Shown here piece after piece: positions 18,771 through 28,782 of a stretch of 64,000 nucleotides of DNA. Position 1 is the first letter of the stretch. The number at the start of each line of letters is the position of its first letter. Both the position numbers and the translations under genes were made by a program. The DNA comes from Enterococcus lacertideformus (GTDB lineage: Bacteria; Bacillota; Bacilli; Lactobacillales; Enterococcaceae), in the NCBI GenBank assembly GCA_015680865.1, contig JADAKE010000008.1, positions 99,183 through 163,182 on the forward strand, written 5' to 3'. Under the pieces are notes generated by a model, which saw only the letters and a program-made list of their open reading frames with translations, did no database searches and had not been told where the DNA came from.

Positions 18771-21661
18771 TCACATTGTTTTTTTCTTTTTACGTAGATA
18801 TAGTCCGCTACTAGCTGCTATAAATAGAATAAAACCAATAACTATCCCTTTTGCGGCGTCTTGGTCACTCGTTTTTGGTAGTATTGATTGTTTCTTTGGC
18901 TCTTCTTGTTCTTTTTTAAAGGTAACCGTCTGTTCTTTATTACTTAAATCATCTTCACATCCTACTTCATTTTCTTGTGCTTCTTCATAGTATAAGATAT
19001 GCGTAGCAGTCAATTGCTCCCCATCTTTTAACGTATCTGCTTTTAAATCAAGAGAAACTTCAAACTGATCTTCTTTGCTTTTTGCTGTATAAGTTGACGT
19101 GTCTTCACTTACGACTTTTCCTGTTTTCGTATTTTTGTATTGAGTAAAGACAATATAAGTGTGCCCGATTTCAATTACCTCGCCTTTGACCCACACCACA
19201 TCTTTCAAATGATTATCAATCGTTGGATCAAGTATTTTTTCACCACTGATATCAGTGAATAAAGAGGTCAACTCTAACTGTTCTCGTTCGTTGTACGCTT
19301 CTAATACAATCAGCTCTCCATCCTTTTCAACGGAGACAGAAAACTCCAAGGCTTCTTCTAATGGTAAATATCCTGCCAGTGGTTTCTCTTCCACAAACTT
19401 ATACTCTCCATAAGGTAGTCCTTCAATGTTTATCTCACCTGCTTCATCTGTCATGTATTCATCAAGTAAAACTTCTGAAGACTCGCTTTTTTCATCTGTT
19501 TCCATTTTATATAGATTGAATGGCACATTGGCTAATGGTTGTTCATTTAATCGATCTCGCTTAATCAATTGGATATTTTGGCGTGCTAAACGATTCGGTA
19601 CTTCTAGACGAATCAAGGAACCTGCGTCCTCTTGCGTTACACTAAAAACCAGTGGTTCTTCTAATGGCACATAGCCTTCTCCTTCATTTGCCCAGGTATC
19701 AAAAATCTTAAATTGAGCGCCTGCGTAAGGAATAGTTTCACCTGTTTCTTCATCCACTTTGACAATATGAAGACGAGACTCAATGATCTTATCTTCCAAC
19801 AAGAAGAAATGCGTATAGCCTTCTTCCGTGATCGTTACTTCAAAAGGTTCGATCAATAAATAACCATCGATTCCTTGGGTTTCTTCAATGGTATACGTAT
19901 CATAAGGTAAATTTTCAAATTTAAAATAGCCATTCTTATCAGTCACTTGGACGTATTTTTGTCCAGTCGTATGGGAAGTAGCGGTTAATTCTACGCCTTC
20001 TAAAGGTGGCTTCACGTCCTTGTTATCATTTGAAAACAAGTCGAAAATTTCAAAAACTGTCTGGGGAATCAAAGGACGGGAACCAAACTTATAACCTTCA
20101 ATATTTCCTGTAATCACTTGATCCGTCACCGTTTTACTATGAAGAGCCACAGTTTCATTTTACCCAGCATAAGTAAGCTCTACCGTGTATTTTGTTGGAT
20201 CAAGGTTATAACCTTCCGGCGGTTCGATCTCTTGTAAAGTATACGTGCCTAACTTTAATCCCTTTAGTTCAGCTTGTACTACTCCATTAACGTCTTCCAT
20301 TGTTAGTTTGCCAACCGAGGCACCTTTTCCGTCCGTTAGCTCGTAAACAGCCCCGACCAGTTGTGCCGCTCCTTGTGGCGTATTCCCTGTTTCTTCATCT
20401 TCTTTAACTACTTTGAGGTTGGCTAATTGTTCTTTATTATCCAGACTGACTGTAGTGGTTTCATTGGCTTTGATCGTAATCGTTTGTGGAGTTGAATTTA
20501 ACACATAACCATTCGGAGCTTTAATCTCTTGAATAGTGACTTTCGTATCAACTAATAAATCATTCCATGTCGCGTAACCGTCTGATCCTGAGGTGATCTC
20601 TTTGGTTTGTCCCTCAGAGGTCGTAAAACGAAAAACGGCACCTGCCAGTGGTTGCTTGGTGGTTTCATCTACCTTGCGCAAACGGGCATTGCCGTTTTTT
20701 AGGACATTTATCGTCACAGTTACTTGTCTTTGTCCTCGTATTCTGCCGACCATGACATTTTGTGTATATGGGTGTTGGTAAATTAGAGGTACCCCTTGAA
20801 AAGATGTGGCAATATCATAATCAAATACGACCTGACTAGATATTTCAGCTTCTTTGGTTGCAAGAATCGTTAACTTACTTCCTTCTTTATGGACGTTTAT
20901 TCCTTGCGACACCATGGCAGGAGAATGTCTATAATTGCTAAACGCACCCGTTGTATCAATGAGGGTGATACTTTTTCCTACTTCCAGCTCAATCGTTTGA
21001 TTATCAAAAGACGGTGTTGTATAGAATTTATCGACATTTGCCATAACATCAGATTTAAACACTTGGTAATCGGACATTGAAAATTCACCTGAAATACTAA
21101 TTGGATAAATTCCTTGTTGTTCCCATGCTAAAATCTGGGTCATCAGTTCTTTTTGAAGAGTGTGCACTGTAATGATGATTCCATAGTATTTAATCAATGA
21201 AATTTTCTTCATTTGTTCTGTATTATGTTCACTAACCGTATAACCATGATTATCTCCCATATTTAAGGCGACCCCTTGCTCAATACACAGTGCAATCTCA
21301 TTGTTGACACGTTTTCCATACCAGCCATATTCGCGTCCCCCATTGGATAAATGAATATCAATATTTGCAATATGCGCGTTGGGATCTACAACAATCGTTT
21401 GATTTGTTGTCCGATCATTTGTGGTTATCTCTCCAAAAGCAGCGTGAATTGATTGATCGATATAATTAGAAGGGATCGTCGTATATAATTTCCCATCGTG
21501 CGCTTGAACCAACTGATTTTTTTGAAGAAAAGTGATTTGTTGCGCCTCTTCATACAGTTTTTTTCTGATTCCAGTGCCAAAGCAGAAATCGTATGTATAA
21601 AAGAGGTGACCAATAAGCTAATGACTATAAATATTCGTATAAATAACTGATATTTTTTCAT
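18771..21661 (-). pseudogene. Thioester/Cna-B/VaFE surface adhesin with cell wall anchor, broken twice
   Basis: The signal peptide starts at ATG 21661 (IRIFIVISLLVTSFIHTISA). A run of seven A at 21556-21562 shifts the frame, and eight A would restore it. The mature part has a TQXA thioester domain (Cys in IALCIEQG, Gln in MTQILAWEQQ), then Cna-B/SpaA repeats (EIKAPNGYVL, EIEPPEGYNL, EETQGIDGYLL, EEKPLAGYLPL), then a VaFE-like domain (LFTDISGEKILD). It ends in an LPKTS sorting signal, membrane segment and KKKK tail. An in-frame TAA at 20160-20162 (YAG-stop-NETVALHSK) cuts it before the last repeats and the anchor; CAA to TAA fits. Full length would be about 960 residues. The thioester domain would allow covalent attachment to host or recipient surfaces. 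Confidence 0.8.
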
Positions 21662-21752
21662 AGAAACTCTCCTATTTTTGTTAATCGACTCCTAATTTAA
21701 CTGCAAAAGCTACTCGATAAATGTAGATTGACATATCTTTTTTAGGAATTGT

Positions 21753-21965
21753 TTATCTTATCAAACGAATAATGTATCCTTCTTTACAACGTTCATATCG
21801 TAAGACACCGCTTTTTTGTATCTGATTAATTAACTTTGCTTTATGTCCATTTGTCCAATTACTTTTGTGAACAAGATGTTCATATTCGTTTAAAGTAATT
21901 TGTTTCCGTTTACCACTACGCATAAAGCGTAGAAGTTGCTGAATCTCTGACATCTGATAACCCAT
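21753..21965 (-). CDS. Small basic protein, possible winged-helix
   Basis: The protein has 70 residues, starting at ATG 21965 with a strong GAAGGAGGG upstream. It is basic, with helix-forming stretches (MSEIQQLLRFMRSG, LNEYEHLVHKSNW, AKLINQIQKSG) and a C-terminal beta hairpin-like end (VLRYERCKEGYIIRLIR). This could be a small winged-helix DNA-binding protein controlling the adjacent surface/conjugation genes. No family is recognised. Confidence 0.55.
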   Translation of the reverse strand: MGYQMSEIQQLLRFMRSGKRKQITLNEYEHLVHKSNWTNGHKAKLINQIQKSGVLRYERCKEGYIIRLIR

Positions 21966-22309
21966 TTTTACCCTCCTTCAACATTTTAAGGCAACAACAC
22001 TTTTAGGATGAATGAGAACCTGCTTTTTTAGGAAAAAGCCAACCTGTAAAGCTATAAATCATTGAGAAAAACCAACGTAAGAAATCCTTCTTCAAACAAA
22101 TAGCTAAATTATTAGCGATTACTTGTTCCGTCTTCATCAAGGAATTATAACAATACTTCTGCTGTTAACCGGCCATCGTTAACAGGACTGTCTCTTTGTT
22201 TAGCATCGATAGGAACAGACAGCAAATCATTCCTATCAGTCTCGTTGTATACCGATAGCGACCAATAGAGATGCTCATTTATAAAGTTTTCAAAGGTCTA
22301 TTTTCTTTA
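21966..22309 (-). other. Stretch with possible gene remnants between two small ORFs
   Basis: A minus-strand open stretch at about 22140-22300 reads a protein-like segment (VPIDAKQRDSPVNDG) without a start codon. Another frame at 22010-22140 reads LAICLKKDFLRWFFSM to a stop. Both look like fragments of former genes, but neither can be assigned. No regulatory site is clear. Confidence 0.3.
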
Positions 22310-22564
22310 TTACCAAGCTTTTACTTTTACTGGTTGTTCCATGTATTGTAAAGATTGGGTAGCATTCATCCTTTTAGCAAAGATGATTCCCCCAGAAGCG
22401 ACAGCGGTTTTTATTTGGGAATAAAGTTTATAATCTGGTAATTCTTTTTTTGTCTCGCGATTGATGAATTGGCCATTCCCTAAATTAGCCCAAGTTGAAC
22501 CATCAAATAATCGAATTGTCAATGCTTTGCTTCTAATCGCCTTTTTTGTACAAATTCTAAACAC
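22310..22564 (-). CDS. Small conserved-looking protein at right edge of conjugation block
   Basis: The protein has 84 residues, starting at ATG 22564 after GAGGGATTTAAGTG. It is basic with a mixed alpha/beta composition (ALTIRLFDGSTWANLGNGQF, ETKKELPDYKLYSQIKTAVASGG) and has no membrane segment or Cys motif. It may be an accessory protein of the element. It is directly downstream of the rbs operon terminator and co-oriented with the block. No family is recognised. Confidence 0.5.
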   Translation of the reverse strand: MFRICTKKAIRSKALTIRLFDGSTWANLGNGQFINRETKKELPDYKLYSQIKTAVASGGIIFAKRMNATQSLQYMEQPVKVKAW

Positions 22565-22626
22565 TTAAATCCCTCCTCACTATATAACTACGATTTATTT
22601 GGGATTCTTCCAAAAAAAAAAAACAA

Positions 22627-22668
22627 AAAGACAGCAATCGGCTTTTTACAAGCAGATCGTTGTCTTTC
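22627..22668 (-). terminator. Terminator of the ribose operon
   Basis: An imperfect hairpin of AAAGACAGCAATC against GATCGTTGTCTTT. On the minus strand it is followed by a long T-rich run (the A-tract at 22609-22623). It sits just after the rbsU stop at 22694. Confidence 0.65.
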
Positions 22669-22693
22669 ACTTTTTTAGAGAAATAAAGAATAA

Positions 22694-23528
22694 TTAGATC
22701 AATACTGTAATGGTAGCTGCAGCTAAAATCAAAACTAATCCAATAATTGTAACAGTCATCTCTTTTTTCGTTTTCTTTTGTCCTAGGAACCAAATACCTG
22801 TGAGTGTAGCTAAAACAACCGATGTTTGAGAAAGAATAAAGCCAGTAGCTAATCCATTCATATCTGGTTGAGCGGAAATAAGGTAAGTTAAAGCTGCAAA
22901 GGCAAAGAAAAATCCTGAAAAAATATGTTTATAAGAAACAATTTCTGTAAATGCTGATTTTTCTTTAAAACTTAAAACAGCAGTATAAAAGACAGCAACA
23001 ATTACCATAACGATTGCTTGAGGTAAAAAGGCATGCATCCCATCGATAGAAGTTGCTTGTGGAGCAGCTGAATAGGCCCAATAGCCAATTTCTCCCACTG
23101 CTAATAAAAGTACTGCTTTTTTTAGCAAATGGCTATCTTCTTTATTTTTCTTTTCTGACCAAACAGTCATCCATGCACCTAAAATAATCAAAACTAAGGC
23201 AAATACGCCCCATAATGAAGCACCTAATAATTGAAAGGCAGTCGTAATAGGCATAGCACGTGATGAACCAATTAAAGTAAATGATTGAAAGGTAATAATT
23301 TGAGCGATTGCCCAACCAACACCAGATAAGATCGAAAAGATAAGATCTGAACCTGTGGGTAATCCCATTCCTTTAAATAAAGCAAAAATAATAGCAAAAA
23401 TTAAAGTCCCTACTGTCGAACCTAAAATTTGGTTCACCGGACGACCACCAATTTTAGAGGCAATCGTTGGGTATAAGCCCCCAACCTAATAATGGTCCTA
23501 AACCAATTAACAGTGCGGTAGTATTCAT
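22694..23528 (-). pseudogene. rbsU: Ribose uptake protein RbsU, frameshift near N-terminus
   Basis: From ATG 23528 the first frame reads TTALLIGLGPLLGWGL, then goes wrong. The second frame resumes with GGRPVNQILGSTVGTLIFA and continues for 247 residues. The polytopic protein of the GRP/RbsU glucose-ribose transporter family has about ten hydrophobic segments and ends in a basic loop and a last helix (IIGLVLILAAATITVLI). One extra base (an A in GGGCTTATACCC, near 23483) explains the shift. Lactic acid bacteria use rbsU-rbsD-rbsK in place of the ABC-type ribose importer. A truncated product starting at 23437 would lack the first helix. Confidence 0.8.
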
Positions 23529-23555
23529 TTTTTGATATTCCTCCTTTTATTCTTC

Positions 23556-23954
23556 TTAAAATACAACGCCACTTTCTAAAATAATATTAGCATAAGGTGA
23601 CATCTCTCCGGTACGAATAAACGCATGACAATGAGTTAAGTCTGCTTTCATTTCACTGTGTGGAATAAATGTAATTGGTACTTCAGGTAAACATTCTTGG
23701 ATTTTTGCTAATACTTTCGGATTTTCTGATTTGATTTCTTCCGCTAAATAGACTCGCTGAACTTCTAGTTCTTCCAAAACGTTGTTTAATACGTCCATAA
23801 AAGTTGGAATACCATTTTCGACAGCCAAATCAATTTTTTCAGTAGTTAATGGCACAGGCATCCCTGCATCACCAATACTTAACTTATCAAAATGCCCCAT
23901 TTGTGCGATCACACGAGAAATATCTGAATTGATTACTTTTGTTCTTTTCATCAC
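23556..23954 (-). CDS. rbsD: D-ribose pyranase
   Basis: The protein has 132 residues. The family pattern begins [20 protein letters not shown], with the catalytic His20-equivalent in QMGHFD. It ends with ATIRTGE-type [12 protein letters not shown], including the conserved IRTGE and active-site Tyr/Asn near the C-terminus. It interconverts the pyranose and furanose forms of ribose so that RbsK can phosphorylate it. The start could be either of two adjacent ATG codons (23954 or 23951); a ribosome binding site, AAGGATG-type, precedes them. It lies between rbsK and rbsU in one operon and is intact. Confidence 0.93.
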   Translation of the reverse strand: MMKRTKVINSDISRVIAQMGHFDKLSIGDAGMPVPLTTEKIDLAVENGIPTFMDVLNNVLEELEVQRVYLAEEIKSENPKVLAKIQECLPEVPITFIPHSEMKADLTHCHAFIRTGEMSPYANIILESGVVF

Positions 23955-23969
23955 TAAAACATCCTTTCT

Positions 23970-24878
23970 TTAACCTAATGCTTTTTTATATGGAATGGAA
24001 GGTTGAGCTCCAAAACGTTGAACTGTCAACGAAGATGCTTTATTTCCATAATTGATAGCTTCTTCTAAATTGCTGAAATCTTTTGACAGTATACTACTCA
24101 TTACGCAGATAAAGGTATCTCCAGCAGCTGTGGTATCTACTGCATTTACTTTAAACGCTGGTACGACACCGCTCTTTCCATTTTTGATTGCGTAAAAAGC
24201 GCCTTTACTTCCAATCGTGATAATTACTACCTCAATCCCTAATTGGTGGAAACTATTTGCTGCTTTATTTAAACTTTCCTCATCTTCAATTGTGATTCCT
24301 GTCAAAATTTCTGTTTCCGTTTCATTTGGGATAATCATATCCGTTACCTTCAATAGCTCTTCAGGCACATTTTCTAATGCGGGCGCAGGATTTAGAATTG
24401 TTTTTACTCCTACTGCTTTTGCTATTCTAAATGCGGCAACCGTACTTTCTATAGCGCTTTCAAATTGAGCAATAATAAAATCACTTTTTTCAATAATTCC
24501 TTTGTGTTGATGGACTTGTTCAGGCGTAAAAGCATTATTTGCTCCAGCATGGATCATGATGCTGTTTTCTCCTTTATCATCTACAATGATATATGCTTGA
24601 CCTGTTGCTTAATTTTCTAAAGTCGTTACACCGGTTACGTCGATTTCTTCTTGTTCTAGAAGCTCTGCCATTGTTTTTCCAGCTTCATCCGTTCCGATAG
24701 CGCCAATAAAATACGTTTCTGCTTCTGAACGTTTTGCAGCTACTGCTTGATTGGCTCCTTTTCCTCCACCTGCTGAAAAAGTTTCTTTTGTATGAATCGT
24801 TTCTCCTGGCTTAGGCATATGTTTGACTCGGATTGTCCGATCTAAATTAATACTACCAATAACTGCCACTGTATTCAT
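23970..24878 (-). pseudogene. rbsK: Ribokinase with in-frame TAA
   Basis: The protein begins at ATG 24878 (NTVAVIGSINLDRTIRV), with the PfkB-family N-terminal GGKGANQAVAA box. It meets TAA at 24609-24611 and continues in the same frame (ATGQAYIIVDDKGENSIMI) through NPAPA and the C-terminal DTTAAGDTFICV signature. The stop sits between LEN and ATGQA, so CAA to TAA is plausible. Without readthrough the kinase lacks its catalytic Asp. Full length would be about 302 residues. It is the first gene of the rbsK-rbsD-rbsU operon, preceded by a LacI-type palindrome. As written, ribose phosphorylation is lost. Confidence 0.88.
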
Positions 24879-24931
24879 TGTCACTGCTTCTCCCCCTTCT
24901 ATCATTAAGCTAAACACCCTTTAAATGTTAA

Positions 24932-24945
24932 TTAAAACGTTTTAA
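24932..24945. promoter_or_regulatory. Candidate RbsR/LacI-family operator
   Basis: A 14-bp perfect palindrome, TTAAAACGTTTTAA, with a central CG, about 55 bases upstream of the rbsK start. A central CG flanked by AA/TT is typical of LacI-family repressors such as RbsR and CcpA-like sites. No RbsR gene is adjacent in the window. Confidence 0.65.
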
Positions 24946-25050
24946 CTCTACAACAAAAATATAGCATAAATTGAAAGCTATTTCAAGTACTCATTTTTTG
25001 GCTTTTAAAGTACGAACTATGTATTAAACTACGACGCATAATCACAGACG

Positions 25051-25109
25051 CAATAAACCAAAGAATCTAAAAATAGATTTTCCTATTTTCTGGATCCTTC
25101 GGCTTTTTT
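25051..25109. repeat. Palindromic intergenic repeat copy (type A)
   Basis: The left half, CAATAAACCAAAGAATCTA, runs to AAATAG. The right half, CTATTTTCTGGATCC, runs to TTCGGCTTTTTT. It is an inverted repeat of the family seen at 9509, 27522 and 39931. It lies between manA and rbsK and, with its T-run, may terminate rightward transcripts. Confidence 0.65.
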
Positions 25110-25142
25110 CGCAAGTGTTATTTGAGGGGCTAATATATTACT

Positions 25143-26094
25143 CTATTTTCCTGGTTCAGAGGCAATAATTGATAATTCTCCTTGTATTGACCATTCTTCA
25201 ACATCGTTTGGTAAGATAAAACTGGTTCCTTTAGTCAATGGGTAGGACTTGTCATCGACGACTAGCTCTCCAGCTCCTTCAATTACCGTGGCTAATGTAT
25301 ACGGCGCTTGTTTTTTAAATGAAGTAATCCCTTTTATATCCCATTCATAAACATTAAAGAAGATTGTTTTTAAATAAGTTACGATAGACGAATTTCCCTT
25401 ACGTACCTCTTTCATTTGTAATTGCGGTGTTTCAGCAGGAACGGTCGTGACATCAATTGATTGTTGAATGTGTAACTCACGGGTTTGTCCGTTTGCATCT
25501 TTTCGATCATAATCATACACACGATAAGTCGTATCTGAACTCTGTTGTGTTTCTAAAATCATGATCCCCTTACCAATTGCATGGATGGTTCCACTTGGTA
25601 CATAGAAAAAATCACCTTTTTTAACAGGTACTTTTTTCAGTAAATCATCCCAACGTCCGTCATGGATCATTTCAGCAAGCTCTTCTCTGGATTTTGCATG
25701 ATGCCCATAAATGATTTCGGCACCTGGTTCTGCATAGATGATGTACCAACATTCAGTCTTTCCTAATTCGCCCTCATGCTTCATTCCATAGGCATCGTCT
25801 GGATGAACTTGTACAGAAAGCTCATCTTCAGCGTCCAAAATTTTGATTAATAGTGGAAAAACTGGTTCCTTAGGATAACCAAATAATTCTTTGTGTTCTG
25901 CCCATAAATCATCTAATTTTATAGCCTTTAAATTGACCATTTTCTACAATACTTACGCCATGAGGATGTGCGCTAATTGCCCAATCTTCACCAATTTTAT
26001 CATTTGGTATATCAAATCCAAAAACTGATTTTAAACGGCTTCCTCCCCATATTTTTTCTTGAAAAACTGGCTTTAAAAACATCGGTTCTTTCAT
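25143..26094 (-). pseudogene. manA: Mannose-6-phosphate isomerase, class I, frameshifted
   Basis: The N-terminal piece from ATG 26094 has the family opening (FLKPVFQEKIWGGSRL) and goes to FKGYKIR-stop. The second frame picks up at IKLDDLWAEHKELFGYP and continues with the zinc-binding LSVQVHPDDAY and the ETQQSSDTTYRVYDYDR box. One extra T near 25928 (GGCTATAAA instead of GGCATAAA) restores FKGIKLDDLW. ManA links mannose-6-phosphate and fructose-6-phosphate. Full length would be about 317 residues, normal for Firmicutes. As written it yields only 61 residues from the native start. Confidence 0.88.
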
Positions 26095-26132
26095 AATTCA
26101 AACTCCTCTCAATATTCATAGTTATTATAGCA

Positions 26133-27158
26133 TCATTTTTTTAATGACGCTTTCTCTTTCAAATAAATTTCAACGATTTCGTATCGACATTGAATATAAG
26201 CTTCTCGCTTATCGGTTGGGTGCACACGATTAGACAAGAAAATAAATGCTTCTTGTTCACTTACATCTATAAGTAAAAATGTCCCAGTATAACCCGTATG
26301 AAAAAGAATAGGCTGTTGCTTTTCATATCCTTTTTTTAAATCCCATCCCAATGAACGATAGCCGTTTTTATCTGGAGTTTGATCTTGAAAAAGAGCTTGG
26401 ATCGTTTTTGCTTCTAAAAAGCGCCCATTTTCGGCTTTGCCTAAATCTAAATACATTTTTACAAACTTGATACTATCTTCTAAATCAATAAAAAGCCCAG
26501 CATTGCCAGCATGTTCAGCCAGTACTCTTGCTTTTGGATCATGCGTAATACCACGTAACACTTCACCGGAAGATAACTGTTCAGTGGGTACAATTTTTTT
26601 AGAAGGATAAGGTAAAAAGGTACTATTCATCATTCCTAAAGGTGCTAATACCTGTTCTTGAAACAACTCGGTAGCTGGTTCCTGAAATATCTCTTCTAAC
26701 ATAAAAGCTAATAAAATGGTACCTGTATCCGTATATTTAACTACGTGTCCTAACTGTTTTCCAGGTTGAAGTTTTAAGTAAGCCGAAATTAACTGTTCTT
26801 GTGTTAGCTGATCCCGATCTGGAATCCATGTTTCAATATTTGAAGTGTGGGTCAAAAGATGGCGCAAAGTGATCATCCGGTTTTCAAACGCTGGCAAGTA
26901 AGCATGCAAAGGCGCATCTAAGTCTATTTTACCATCTTCCCATAAACGTAAAACCAAACTAGTGGTTGCAATCACTTTTGTTAATGAAGCGACATCAAAT
27001 AATAAATCAGTTTCCATTGGCTGAATCTCTGGTGTGATTTGTGCATTCCCTGCTGAAAAACTTTCTACACGATCCTGGTTGATAAACGCACCAACCACGC
27101 CAGGATAATAGCCTTGTTCAAGTTTAGTTAAAACCAATTGTTTTGTCTTTGGGTACAT
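26133..27158 (-). CDS. Serine hydrolase of the beta-lactamase/EstB family
   Basis: The protein has 341 residues. Nucleophile Ser and base Lys are in ASLTK (S58, K61). The Tyr motif is in KYTDTG, and the KTG-like triad is replaced by HTGYTG, a combination typical of class C-like esterases and D-aminopeptidase-like proteins rather than true beta-lactamases. There is no signal peptide, so it is probably cytosolic. It acts on an unknown ester or amide. The ribosome binding site GAAGGAGAAAAAAA precedes ATG 27158. The frame is intact, with a 38-base gap to manA, probably one transcript. Confidence 0.88.
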   Translation of the reverse strand: MYPKTKQLVLTKLEQGYYPGVVGAFINQDRVESFSAGNAQITPEIQPMETDLLFDVASLTKVIATTSLVLRLWEDGKIDLDAPLHAYLPAFENRMITLRHLLTHTSNIETWIPDRDQLTQEQLISAYLKLQPGKQLGHVVKYTDTGTILLAFMLEEIFQEPATELFQEQVLAPLGMMNSTFLPYPSKKIVPTEQLSSGEVLRGITHDPKARVLAEHAGNAGLFIDLEDSIKFVKMYLDLGKAENGRFLEAKTIQALFQDQTPDKNGYRSLGWDLKKGYEKQQPILFHTGYTGTFLLIDVSEQEAFIFLSNRVHPTDKREAYIQCRYEIVEIYLKEKASLKK

Positions 27159-27247
27159 TTTTTTCTCCTTCTCAGTCCGAAGAAACTAACTTCTTTTGAT
27201 CATACTAAAGCAAAGCATATAACTTTTTCTAAACAGATGCAAGAAGA

Positions 27248-27505
27248 GGTTATGAAAAGGCTGGTCTGTATCAAGCAATAAGAACAAATAGAAAAAAATC
27301 GCTCCCCATATTTTTCCTCTGTTTGAGCTTATTGCCGCAGATGCAAGCCTTTGAATGCCGTTTAAAAAAAGAGGTTGTGAAAGTATCGGTTAGCTCCGAT
27401 GACAATAAGAAGAACTTTTTTAAAACAGCTTCTCATGTTTTGAAAAATTTAGGCTTATTTCAAGGAGCTGACACTTGAATACCGTGGATAAGAGGTCAGG
27501 AAAGA
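27248..27505. repeat. Dispersed intergenic repeat of about 255 bp, copy 1
   Basis: Starts GGTTATGAAAAGGCTGGTCT and ends GGATAAGAGGTCAGG. It is closely similar along its whole length to 43771-44025. Each copy contains two internal A-rich/T-rich hairpins (CAATAAGAACAAA...TTTGAGCTTATTG and CAATAAGAAGAA...TTTAGGCTTATTTC). A shorter reverse-oriented relative is at about 48838-48895. There is no coding potential or terminal target duplication. Confidence 0.8.
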
Positions 27506-27521
27506 AGCGATCAACTCCGAG

Positions 27522-27581
27522 CAAATAAGCCGAAGAGACTGAAAATAGCTTTGCCTATTTTCTAGATTCTTCGGCTTATTG
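27522..27581. repeat. Palindromic intergenic repeat copy (type A)
   Basis: CAAATAAGCCGAAGAGACTG runs to AAAATAG, then a 6-base loop, then CTATTTTCTAGATTCTTCGG runs to CTTATTG. This is the clearest copy of the type A palindrome family in the window. Confidence 0.75.
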
Positions 27582-27711
27582 CATCTGCAATTACTCACTA
27601 CATTTCCTCTTGTTTCGTGCTTTCAGATACAGGAAACGAAATGCTTTAGTGTGAAAATATACCTACTTGGGTTTAAGAATTGAACACTTTATTACAATCT
27701 CGGCTTTCTAA

Positions 27712-28575
27712 CTATCTATTGACAGAAACTGATTTTTTAGATTTTTTGGTATCAATAACAAACCACCACTCGATACCCACCGCATCATAAATCGTTAGTA
27801 CAGTATGTCGTTGATCAAGGAAAAAATCAACAGCTTGTTCTTTCAAATGTTGAATCAAATATTCCATACTTTCTTTATCAATCACAAATTTTAAGAAGTC
27901 CAAGCCAAGTACTTCATGAGTAGGTAAGGCAATTGCTTCACTACTTGCTTCTGTTATACCTACGTGAAAATTACCTTCATTCAACACATGTAACCCATTT
28001 TTTTCTTCATGGACTTTTAATCAAAGTAAGTCACTTAAAAACCTGCGCTCCTTTGCTCCATCAAGTACATTTAAATGAATTTTTTCAAAGTAGACGTTGT
28101 CTGATAATTTTTGATACTTTTCTTCTGATTTACGCAATAATGCCTCTTGATCCATTTCTTCTGGTCGAGTTTTCTCTTTTGTTACGTCCCCATAATAAAT
28201 CTCTAACTCATTATCTTCTGGATCTTTCAGTAAAATACCCATACGCCCTTGATCTTCTAGCGCACCTTCTATGGGATAGTTTACTTTACGGATTCGATAT
28301 AGAATGTCTGCCATTTCTTCTATACTTGGAATAACAAGTGAAAAACGATTAAGCTTTTTAACTTCACCAAAGTGACTCTTAGCTCTAGGACTTTCTTCTA
28401 ACAAGAGCATCTCACTATTTTGTTCTTGCGTCCCTAGAATAGCTAATTCATTTTCTTCACGTTTTAAATCGAAACCAATCGTGCTCTTGTAAAAATCAAT
28501 CATTTTGTCTCTATCTTTTACACGGATTGCTACACTTTTTAAGTAAGTAGCAGACCCCAATTTAAAATCTTTCAT
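27712..28575 (-). pseudogene. VOC-family ring-cleaving dioxygenase-like protein, in-frame TGA
   Basis: From ATG 28575 (GGGGAG upstream) the protein has a first glyoxalase/VOC domain (SVAIRVKDRDKMIDFYK ... GILLKDPEDNELEIYYG). The start of a second domain (YFEKIHLNVLDGAKERRFL) meets TGA at 28021-28023. The same frame goes on with LKVHEEKNGLHV and FVIDKESMEYLIQHLKE to 27712. The tandem VOC layout and about 287 residues fit the CatE/extradiol-dioxygenase-like family common in Firmicutes, whose true substrate is unclear. GGA (Gly) or CGA (Arg) to TGA would explain the stop (DLL-stop-LKV). Confidence 0.8.
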
Positions 28576-28729
28576 TTTTCTTGCTCCCCTCTGCGTCAAG
28601 CTTTATTTTAACGATGCTTCTCCTTTCTTTCAAGCCATAAACAGTTTTTTATAAAAAAAAATGTAAGAATTTTCGCATTTTCTGGGTAATTCAATAAAAA
28701 AATTTAAATAACTTTCGTTATAAACAATA

Positions 28730-28766
28730 AAACGCATGGAATTTTTTCACTTACTTCCATGCGTTT
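28730..28766. terminator. Hairpin downstream of the ABC exporter operon
   Basis: Arms AAACGCATGGAA (28730-28741) and TTCCATGCGTTT (28755-28766) are perfectly complementary over 12 bp. It lies 17 bases after the end of the exporter gene and in front of the VOC gene. The T-run on the minus strand is short, so termination is likely but not certain. Confidence 0.6.
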
Positions 28767-28782
28767 CACTATTCAATTATCT

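Larger units (their letters stand above)
27159..27711. other. Intergenic repeat-rich region
   Basis: Contains a repeat copy of about 255 bp (27248-27505) and a type A palindrome (27522-27581), both described separately. Then follow about 130 bases with no recognised feature. No gene is supported. Confidence 0.7.

Noticed and set aside
18739..21080. Plus-strand frames inside the adhesin gene
   Set aside because: They are shadow frames of the minus-strand coding sequence, without ribosome binding sites.
27248..27505. Insertion sequence
   Set aside because: No transposase or terminal inverted repeats with target duplication; it fits a non-coding dispersed repeat.
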